Origin: JALYIM01 sp040003205
Lineage (GTDB): Bacteria; Acidobacteriota; Terriglobia; Terriglobales; Acidobacteriaceae
NCBI GenBank assembly: GCA_040003205.1
Contig: JBDUDA010000163.1
Location: 1 to 6,908, forward strand
DNA: 6,908 bases
Reading direction: 5' to 3'
Shown here: piece after piece, positions 1-4,482 of the stretch
How the letters are laid out: each line of letters opens with the position of its first letter
Position numbering within the stretch: position 1 is the stretch's first letter
The notes under the pieces: generated by a model
The model's input: the letters and a program-made list of their open reading frames with translations, nothing else
Databases searched by the model: none
What the model was told of the DNA's origin: nothing
Program-made: the position numbers and the translations under genes

Positions 1-85
1 AGGAGTTGGGTCCATTCTGATCGGCTTAATTATTCGGCATAGCTTCCCTCAGCGAAAAGAGACGGCACGTCCGATTGGTGACTGA
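1..85 (+). CDS. C-terminal tail of a membrane protein (partial)
   Basis: Reading from base 2, the frame is open to a TGA at 83-85 and gives about 27 residues. A hydrophobic run (GSILIGLII) is followed by a polar, basic tail (RHSFPQRKETARPIGD). This is the usual look of a last transmembrane helix plus a short cytoplasmic tail. The gene starts outside the window and the family cannot be named from so little. The frame could be open by chance, but the hydrophobic-then-charged pattern makes a real gene end more likely. Confidence 0.4.
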   Translation, partial: GVGSILIGLIIRHSFPQRKETARPIGD

Positions 86-397
86 ATCCCCGATTAAATT
101 ATCTTCTTAGGTGCACTGTTTCGCGCAGCGCCGCAGCTTTTTCGGATCCATTGCGCCGCATTATTAGACTGCGCTCGCTGGGAAGTTTGCAGAAGCGGTA
201 CGACTTCAGTTTTCGCCGCTAGGCTGAGTATCAGGCGCCCTTGGCGCGTCTAGGCTGATTACACTACGAGCATTAGAATCTTTGTATTTGAATCGCTGAA
301 GTGTAGTGTCTCCGAATACGGGCGACTACGACGTCAGTCTTGACCTTCGCTGCGAAAGGTCGCGAACCGTTTGTGTTCGCTTGCTTAAACTTGGAAT
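86..397. other. Non-coding stretch upstream of the HAD gene
   Basis: No credible coding frame is seen on either strand. It holds a 9-bp direct repeat (ctaggctga at 219-227 and 250-258, start to start 31 bp) enclosing a small gcgcc/ggcgc hairpin (235-239 and 243-247), and two abutting inverted repeats at 342-380 listed separately. No convincing -35/-10 pair was found. TTGACC at 340-345 resembles a -35 box but has no matching -10 box at normal spacing. Confidence 0.5.
342..380 (+). promoter_or_regulatory. Two abutting hairpins in the leader of the HAD gene
   Basis: The first inverted repeat is gacctt (342-347) with aaggtc (356-361) around an 8-nt loop. The second begins at the next base: gcgaac (362-367) with gttcgc (375-380) around a 7-nt loop. 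Both are perfect 6-bp stems and together fill the region ending 17 nt before the GTG start at 398. They could be operator half-sites or RNA structures in the leader. No function is shown by the sequence alone. Confidence 0.35.
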
Positions 398-1030
398 GTG
401 AGTTTATGGGACTTTTTAGAGCTGAAAGCTCTGGTGTTCGACTTCGACGGAGTGCTTGCCGATACCGAACCCCTGTACTGGCAAGGGTGGGCGGATCTTC
501 TGGCGGCTTATGACATCCCCTTTACTTGGAATGAGTACTGCAAATTTGGCCGCGGCATAAAAGATGAGCAAATGTTCGCGACTTTGCCCCCGCTCGCATC
601 TCAGCCTGCGACACTGAGTAGCGTCATGAAGCAACTCAAAGACCGCAAGGAAATAATCCGACAGTGCGTCGCGCAGCATTCTCTCATCGGAGCCTCGACC
701 GTCTGCATGCTCCAGTCTCTGAAGAAGTACAAAATAGGACTGGTCACTACCTCGGAGCGCGAGGAAGTCGAGCCCATGCTTCGCAGAGCCGGTATCTACG
801 AATGCTTCCAGGCACTTGTCTTTGGAGGAGACGTGCAACGCCAAAAACCGCATCCTGAGCCTTATTTCCGTATCCGCCAGCAGCTCGGGGTGGAAACGGG
901 CATTACCTTTGAAGATTCCGACGTCGGCCTTCGGAGTGCCGCTGAAGCGGGGCTTACCGTAATCCATGTCGCCCATCCACGGGATCTGCCAGAAGTCGGG
1001 AGCAGAACATTGCGATTGCTTAGTAATTAG
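398..1030 (+). CDS. HAD-superfamily hydrolase (phosphatase / phosphoglucomutase-like)
   Basis: This 210-residue protein carries all four HAD motifs. Motif I is DFDGVLADTE with nucleophile D15 and acid/base D17. Motif II is VTTSE with T118 or S119. Motif III is lysine K150 in QRQKPHP. Motif IV is the acidic FEDSDVG with E172 and D173. The segment between motifs I and II (about residues 25-100) is a helical C1 cap, typical of the subfamily that includes phosphoglycolate phosphatase and beta-phosphoglucomutase. The enzyme is predicted to be cytosolic and to act on a small phosphate ester through an aspartyl-phosphate. The substrate cannot be told. The GTG at 398 is the only reasonable start, because an in-frame stop (TAA, 386-388) lies just upstream and motif I begins at residue 15. 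No good Shine-Dalgarno sequence precedes it. The gene appears to stand alone. Confidence 0.85.
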   Translation: MSLWDFLELKALVFDFDGVLADTEPLYWQGWADLLAAYDIPFTWNEYCKFGRGIKDEQMFATLPPLASQPATLSSVMKQLKDRKEIIRQCVAQHSLIGASTVCMLQSLKKYKIGLVTTSEREEVEPMLRRAGIYECFQALVFGGDVQRQKPHPEPYFRIRQQLGVETGITFEDSDVGLRSAAEAGLTVIHVAHPRDLPEVGSRTLRLLSN

Positions 1031-1081
1031 TATCGGGTCCCTCCTCCGCTGTATCTTTCAAGAAACTTCGGAACGCACTCT

Positions 1082-1091
1082 TGTAATTACA
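1082..1091. promoter_or_regulatory. Perfect 10-bp palindrome, possible operator
   Basis: TGTAATTACA is a perfect palindrome in the 120-bp gap between the HAD gene and the secreted-protein operon, 60 bp before the start codon at 1151. A short AT-rich palindrome in this position could be a regulator site. The nearby TTGTAA (1081-1086) and TTACAT (1102-1107) form only a poor promoter at 15-bp spacing, so a promoter is not claimed. Confidence 0.25.
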
Positions 1092-1148
1092 TTTGCCTGC
1101 GTTACATCGGTTACCTTTCCCTAATCTTCTCAATAAGTCAGAATCCCA

Positions 1149-1169
1149 CCATGCGTATTTGGCGCATGG
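1149..1169 (+). promoter_or_regulatory. Hairpin enclosing the start codon of the PstS-like gene
   Basis: The arm ccatgcg (1149-1155) pairs perfectly with cgcatgg (1163-1169) across a 7-nt loop. The left arm contains the ATG at 1151 and the right arm contains the in-frame ATG at 1166, so folding would bury both possible starts. No clear Shine-Dalgarno sequence precedes either. This could limit translation initiation. It could equally be a by-product of coding for the N-terminus. Confidence 0.3.
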
Positions 1170-1603
1170 GCGTGCTTGTGTTGTGCGTAATCGCAACGTC
1201 GTCGCTGGTCATGGCCAAGCAACTGGCTATCGTGACCGACGTTGCCAACACCACGAAAGACCTCACTACCGGCGACCTTACAAAAATTGTGAATCTGAAG
1301 ACGCACAGCTGGCCTGACGGTAAGGCCGTCACCGTGGTGATGCGCGACCCCTCTACGGCCGACATGCAGCTCGTTCTCCGCCGGGTGTTGAACATGAGTC
1401 CTGAGCAGGCACGCACTTTCGTTCAGGCCCATAAGGGCTCCATCGTGATCGCGGATTCCGATGATGCTATCGTCCGCTTCGTTTCCGGCAACCGTGGGGC
1501 AATTGGCATTGTGGATCTTTATTCACTCACCAAAAACGTGAATGTTGTAAAAATTGACAGCAAGCTGCCTGTCGAGCAGGGATACCTTCTTAGAGGAAAT
1601 TAG
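1151..1603 (+). CDS. Secreted PstS-like phosphate ABC transporter substrate-binding-type protein
   Basis: The 150-residue product starts with a clear signal peptide: a basic start (MRIWR), a hydrophobic core to about residue 20, and a likely cleavage site after A22 (VMA|KQ). The mature part resembles the short PBP-like proteins annotated as phosphate ABC transporter substrate-binding proteins. It shows the ATTKDLT-type segment after the first strand, a PDGK turn (55-58), an MRDPST segment (64-69), an AHKGS segment (93-97) and GAIGIVDLYS (116-125). It is much shorter than a true two-lobed PstS of 300-plus residues, so it probably represents one lobe, and phosphate binding is not assured. It is likely periplasmic. 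ATG 1151 was chosen because it gives a complete signal peptide; ATG 1166 (M6) is the alternative. Its stop is 2 nt before the next gene's ATG, and the next gene's ribosome binding site lies inside this gene, so the two form an operon. Confidence 0.75.
   Translation: MRIWRMGVLVLCVIATSSLVMAKQLAIVTDVANTTKDLTTGDLTKIVNLKTHSWPDGKAVTVVMRDPSTADMQLVLRRVLNMSPEQARTFVQAHKGSIVIADSDDAIVRFVSGNRGAIGIVDLYSLTKNVNVVKIDSKLPVEQGYLLRGN
1592..1597 (+). promoter_or_regulatory. Shine-Dalgarno site of the TPR gene
   Basis: AGAGGA lies 8 nt before the ATG at 1606 and inside the last codons of the PstS-like gene, whose TAG is at 1601-1603. The arrangement implies translational coupling and fixes the start of the downstream gene. 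Confidence 0.65.
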
Positions 1604-1605
1604 CG

Positions 1606-1941
1606 ATGATCTCCAGATTGAGTGCGATTGTTATTGCTGTCAGCTTGTCGTTGGGCGCAATGTCAGCGGCGCAAACAAAGACACGAGGCGAGGCTTTACT
1701 GGTGACGCCGAACTCAGCACAGCTATACCGCCTGCTCGATCAGGTCTGGAACTTGGCCGTTGATCAGGTTGAACAGGAGAAGGCAATCGCGGTACTGCGG
1801 AAAGCAGTCAAGGCAGACCCCAATTTCGCCATCGCTCACGAAATTCTTGCACAGGCCAGCTTCGATCCTGCCGAGCGGGTCAGTGAGCAAAAGAAGGCGT
1901 TCGCTACTGAAAGTCATGCCAGCGCAGCCGATCGTTATTGA
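1606..1941 (+). CDS. Secreted TPR protein, N-terminal part (before the frame break)
   Basis: This frame gives 111 residues. A signal peptide covers residues 1-22 (hydrophobic IVIAVSLSLGAMSAA, likely cleaved before Q23). A TPR-like helical pair follows at about residues 55-86 (EKAIAVLRKAVKADPNFAIAH). The frame ends in TGA at 1939-1941. The remaining sequence of what appears to be the same protein continues in the +1 frame from about 1937. In acidobacterial proteins of this type, helices of this kind run straight into an IDW or IEW segment, which here lies in the other frame. The start at 1606 is supported by a good ribosome binding site. It is most likely the front of one gene of about 494 residues spanning 1606-3091, broken by a one-base gain or two-base loss near 1936. 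Confidence 0.7.
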   Translation: MISRLSAIVIAVSLSLGAMSAAQTKTRGEALLVTPNSAQLYRLLDQVWNLAVDQVEQEKAIAVLRKAVKADPNFAIAHEILAQASFDPAERVSEQKKAFATESHASAADRY

Positions 1942-3091
1942 TTGGTTTCAGAATGCCGCAGACCACAAGTTGATTCCCGCCATTACCGACATGAATGAGG
2001 TGCTGCAGCAATATCCGCATGACCCCTGGGTTACTTACCTCGCGATCAAGTGGCTGACGGCGCAAACTCAGTATGAACGGGCCGCGGCGGTTTACGAACA
2101 TTCGGAAATCTACGATTCACCGGGCCTGTTGAACAACGCGGCATACACTTACGCGTACATGCGGCAGTTCGACAAGGCATTCGCGCTGATGGACAAATAC
2201 ATCACTGCGCTTCCAAAAAACGCAAATCCCCAGGATTCGTACGCCGAAATGTTGCGCATGGCGGGTCACTTCGACCAGGCGATCGAACATTACAAAGCGG
2301 CCCTGGTCCTCAATCCTAAGTTTTATTCTTCGCAGCTGGGCATCGCGGACACCTATTCGCTCATGGGAGATCAGGTCCGAGCCCGTCAGGAGTACGAAGC
2401 CTCGTTCCGAAAGTTTTCGTTGCCAACTCTCGATCGCGTAGTATGGAAAACTCGTGAAGCGACAACGTTTGTCCGCGATGGGGATTTTAGAAGCGCTGAC
2501 CGTGCGTTCCGGGCTATCGCTGAATACGCCCGCGCGAAGCGCATGAGCCAGGTGGAAGCTGAAGCTTACCGGCAAATGGCGCTGTACCAGACTCGTCCCG
2601 AGCAGGCGGCGGTGTGCCTAAGTAAAGCTGAAAATGCTCTGCACGAAGGCAACAACATGATGCGGGCAGCGGTCCAACAGGAGCTGGCGCAAATTCTTCG
2701 AGCACGAGTTGAGCTGGCGGTCAAAGACCGGGACGAAGGTCTTGCAAATGCTGCTTTGGCGCAGCTCAACCAGCTTTCAGACGAGTCTGACGACCGGCTG
2801 ATAGAGACCGCCTACCACGGTGCGGCTGGAGCGGTCTTTTTTTCTCGGCACGAGTACAAAAAGGCGGCCCTTCAGTTGGAGGAAGATATAAATAATCCTA
2901 TGTCACTAAAAATGTTGGCCGCGGCTTACCGCGAAATGAACAATATCGCCGATGCGAAGAGAACGGATGAGACGCTGGCGAACTTTAACGACCCTACCTT
3001 GGAGCAGGCGCTGGTTGTGCCGGCGTTCCGCAAGTGCCTAGAAAACCCTTCGTGCCAAATTAAGATAAAGAATACTTCCTACCAGAACTAG
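1916..3091 (+). CDS. TPR-repeat protein, main body (after the frame break)
   Basis: From the first usable ATG at 1916 this is 391 residues. The codons between 1760 and 1916 in the same frame are open but basic and unlike the rest, and they shadow the N-terminal part. TPR-type helix pairs are seen at about residues 72-100 (NNAAYTYAYMRQFDKAFALM), 107-134 (YAEMLRMAGHFDQAIEHYKA, ending in an LNP turn) and 139-170 (LGIADTYSLMGDQVRARQEY). More helical repeats follow to the end. The C-terminus has two cysteines (C374 and C380) that could form a disulfide if the protein is exported. TPRs bind proteins; the partner is unknown, perhaps the PstS-like neighbour. No strong ribosome binding site precedes 1916. 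Separate translation as a second overlapping gene is possible but less likely than a frameshifted single gene. Confidence 0.7.
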   Translation: MPAQPIVIDWFQNAADHKLIPAITDMNEVLQQYPHDPWVTYLAIKWLTAQTQYERAAAVYEHSEIYDSPGLLNNAAYTYAYMRQFDKAFALMDKYITALPKNANPQDSYAEMLRMAGHFDQAIEHYKAALVLNPKFYSSQLGIADTYSLMGDQVRARQEYEASFRKFSLPTLDRVVWKTREATTFVRDGDFRSADRAFRAIAEYARAKRMSQVEAEAYRQMALYQTRPEQAAVCLSKAENALHEGNNMMRAAVQQELAQILRARVELAVKDRDEGLANAALAQLNQLSDESDDRLIETAYHGAAGAVFFSRHEYKKAALQLEEDINNPMSLKMLAAAYREMNNIADAKRTDETLANFNDPTLEQALVVPAFRKCLENPSCQIKIKNTSYQN

Positions 3092-3128
3092 GTTGGCATT
3101 AGTGGCTGCTGTGATCTTTCAGTTCTCT

Positions 3129-3156
3129 GTCCGCTCGGAACGCGCCGGTCGCGGAC
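3129..3156. terminator. Candidate hairpin between convergent genes
   Basis: gtccgc (3129-3134) pairs with gcggac (3151-3156), and an inner cgg/ccg (3136-3138 with 3145-3147) extends the stem across an internal loop. Only GTTT follows on the plus strand, so a strong intrinsic terminator is not shown. The position, between the end of the TPR gene and the end of the minus-strand redox genes, suits a bidirectional terminator. Confidence 0.25.
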
Positions 3157-3183
3157 GTTTGGAGTAGGTCTGTGGCACAGCTA

Positions 3184-3486
3184 TCAGTGGACTTCGTGAT
3201 TTCGCGTCAAGCGAAGGAGGCCTGCTCCGTGATCTCGAATTCAATAATGACACCCGTTGGCAGCCGAGACAGCGACCGCGATCATTTCTCGTTGCGTACG
3301 ACTGAGTTCGCCCGAGGCGTGCATCGCCGCCTGATAAATCTGTAAGTGGGCGGTCAGAACATCGGGCGCCAGGCTGTGTATCTTGAGGATATTCGCCAAC
3401 TCGCCGGCCTGCCGGCGGTGTTCGTCGTAGATTTGCTTCAGAGCGGCATCGGCTTCCGCTTCGTCAAGGGTTTTTATCCACGCTAC
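3184..3486 (-). pseudogene. AhpD-like (carboxymuconolactone decarboxylase family) CxxU selenoprotein gene, truncated
   Basis: The minus frame starting at 3486 reads V/M-A-W-I-K-T-L-D-E-A, a typical N-terminus of AhpD-like proteins. It continues through NILKIHSL (32-39) and ELSRTQREMIAVAVSAANG (60-78) to C79-H80-Y81, then an in-frame TGA (3243-3241), then IRDHGAGLLRLTR (83-95). Family members have CxxC here. E67, C79, position 82 and H86 have the spacing of Glu118, Cys130, Cys133 and His137 in Mycobacterium tuberculosis AhpD, so the TGA replaces the peroxidatic cysteine and is best read as selenocysteine. Two faults are visible. The codon at the expected start, 7 nt after an AGGAG, is GTA rather than GTG or ATG. 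The frame also ends at TGA-TAG (3186-3181) after about 100 residues, against roughly 180 for the family. It overlaps the peroxiredoxin gene by 23 nt, implying co-transcription and a joint peroxide-reduction role before decay. Confidence 0.65.
3201..3215 (-). promoter_or_regulatory. Weak SECIS candidate for the AhpD-like gene
   Basis: On the minus strand UUCGC and GCGAA form a 5-bp stem around a UUGAC loop located 31-35 nt after the UGA at 3243-3241. The distance fits bacterial SECIS elements, but the loop's G is third rather than in the first two positions. A competing GGAG/CUCC stem with loop CAGGC (17-21 nt after the UGA) also lacks a G in the first two loop positions. Neither is convincing. 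Confidence 0.25.
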
Positions 3487-4063
3487 TGTTCTGCTCCTGC
3501 GATTCTTTGATCTTAGAGAGCGTTTCGTCGGCGGTCGGAATGTCGGGCACGGATTGACTGACCCGCCGCCAGCGTTCCCGGCCGTCTGGCCCTATGAGCA
3601 ACGTAGTGCGGAGCGCAATGTCCGCGCCCTCATGCCCGGCGTGGTGCAATAGGCCATATTTCCCAATCACTGTCGCCCCAGGATCGCTGAGAATGGTGAA
3701 CTTCTTGTTGCCGGCTTTCTCCCAGGCTTCATGGGCGTGCTGCTGGTCATCGACGCTGATTGGCAGCACACGAACGCCGAGCTTTGTGAAATTGTCGCTC
3801 CGCTGCGCGAACTCGCGCAGTTCTGTCATGCAGTGCGGTCACCAATAGCCACGGTAGAAATACAGCAGCACCCAATGACCACGCTGTTCTGACAACTTGA
3901 AATCTTTGCCGTCCTGATTCTTCAGCGCGAAGTCGGGAGCGATCTGCCCGAGTGCTGAGGCCACTTGTGCCTTTGGATAGGGCTTGGTTTGGGTCATGAC
4001 ATTTCCTACGTAATAAGTTGAAAGAAGCACTGCGATTACCATCAAACGAGAAAAGCTGCTCAT
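3464..4063 (-). CDS. Selenocysteine-containing peroxiredoxin (AhpC/TSA-like, UxxC); in-frame UGA read as Sec
   Basis: Reading through a TGA at 3841-3839 gives 199 residues with peroxiredoxin features on both sides in one frame. Before it are IAPDFALKNQDGKDFKLSE (41-59) and WVLLYFYRGYW (64-74). After it come PHC, then VRVLPISVDD, KKFTILSDPGATVIGKYGLL, ALRTTLLIGPDGRERWRR and VPDIPTADETL. Relatives have C-P-Y-C where this has U75-P-H-C78, so the UGA sits at the peroxidatic cysteine. A SECIS-like hairpin follows at the right distance. The enzyme would reduce hydroperoxides, with C78 as resolving thiol. The start at 4063 gives a hydrophobic N-terminus (LMVIAVLLSTYYVG), suggesting export or membrane anchoring. 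The alternative ATG at 3997 (U53) has a better ribosome binding site (AGGA, 6 nt before it) and would give a cytosolic 177-residue protein. A gene caller ignoring Sec would wrongly start at M79 (3829). The 3' end overlaps the AhpD-like gene. Confidence 0.85.
3803..3820 (-). promoter_or_regulatory. Bacterial SECIS-like stem-loop after the peroxiredoxin UGA
   Basis: On the minus-strand mRNA, CUGCGCG (3820-3814) pairs perfectly with CGCGCAG (3809-3803) across the loop AGUU. The loop lies 26-29 nt after the UGA. Known bacterial SECIS elements lie directly downstream of the UGA inside the coding region, with the apical loop roughly 16-37 nt away and a G in the first two loop positions. Here the second loop base is G, followed by U. 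This would recruit SelB with Sec-tRNA. Confidence 0.7.
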
Positions 4064-4071
4064 ACTCAGGA

Positions 4072-4077
4072 ATGATA
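4072..4077 (-). promoter_or_regulatory. Candidate -10 box of the peroxiredoxin gene
   Basis: On the minus strand TATCAT sits 8 nt before the ATG at 4063, preceded by CTG. No good -35 box is seen at 16-18 nt. If used with the 4063 start, the transcript would be almost leaderless; if the true start is 3997, the leader would be about 65-70 nt. The site lies at the edge of the integrase remnant. Confidence 0.25.
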
Positions 4078-4085
4078 CAGAACAA

Positions 4086-4348
4086 GTGAAAAAGTTACCG
4101 ATTCCAGCGGCGGTGAGGGCAGGAGTCTTAGCGCCTGATGACGGGCGACGCTTTGGATTCCACAATCTCAGACACTCACTGGCGTCATATCCGGTTACAC
4201 AATCAAAACTGATGTTAAAACGTTTCAGTCCATGCTGCGTCACGCGGACATCGGCACGACCCTGGATATTTACACGCATGCCATTAACGAGGACAAGCTG
4301 GTTGCGCAGAATCAAATTATGGAAGCCATGATGAAGCCGTGGTGGTGA
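4086..4348 (+). pseudogene. Tyrosine recombinase / phage-type integrase, C-terminal remnant with frameshift
   Basis: The first part (GTG at 4086) contains AAVRAGVLAPDDGRRFGFHNLRHSLAS, where HNLRHS is the box II HxxR motif of tyrosine recombinases. The rest of the domain lies in another frame ending at TGA 4346-4348: TDVKTFQSMLRHADIGTTLD, then IYTHAINEDK, with the conserved histidine and the nucleophilic tyrosine in IYTH. The shift falls between about 4187 and 4200 and corresponds to one lost base (or two gained). The N-terminal DNA-binding domain and the first catalytic arginine are absent upstream, where the sequence is the start of the minus-strand peroxiredoxin gene. This is an inactive relic of an integrase and marks a former mobile-element boundary beside the selenoprotein pair. 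Confidence 0.75.
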
Positions 4349-4464
4349 ATTGACCTATGAGGCGATGACGGAAGCTAGAATGTCGCGATAGAACGGCGTC
4401 AATTTCCGTGTAGCCGACAATCCATCCAGACTCGCCGAGATCCTCTGCAGCGTGCTGCGCAGGC

Positions 4465-4470
4465 TATAAT
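4465..4470 (+). promoter_or_regulatory. -10 box (TATAAT) of the Ser/Thr kinase gene
   Basis: A perfect TATAAT ends 12 nt before the ATG at 4483. Transcription starting 6-8 nt after the box would leave a leader of only about 4-6 nt, and no Shine-Dalgarno sequence is present, so the mRNA would be leaderless or nearly so. No good -35 box is found at 16-18 nt. Confidence 0.5.
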
Positions 4471-4482
4471 TGCCCGCAACGG

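Noticed and set aside
416..976. A 186-codon minus-strand open frame opposite the HAD gene
   Set aside because: The plus strand has all four HAD motifs, and the minus frame shows no recognisable domain.
1760..1915. Extension of the TPR body frame upstream to 1760
   Set aside because: Its residues are Arg/Ser/Gln-rich and overlap the better-supported N-terminal frame with signal peptide and ribosome binding site.
1939..1941. TGA ending the first TPR frame as a selenocysteine codon
   Set aside because: The same frame beyond the TGA gives non-TPR sequence and soon stops, while the TPR-like continuation is in the +1 frame.
3464..3466. TGA ending the peroxiredoxin as a second selenocysteine
   Set aside because: The protein is already of family length, and the downstream bases code for the AhpD-like protein in a different frame.
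3464..3829. A separate 121-residue gene starting at ATG 3829
   Set aside because: It begins four codons after the catalytic position and lacks the N-terminal half of the fold, which is present in the same frame just upstream of the UGA.
4086..4331. An intact 81-residue protein at the integrase remnant
   Set aside because: After HNLRHSLAS its residues are unlike recombinases, while the conserved remainder lies in another frame to 4348.
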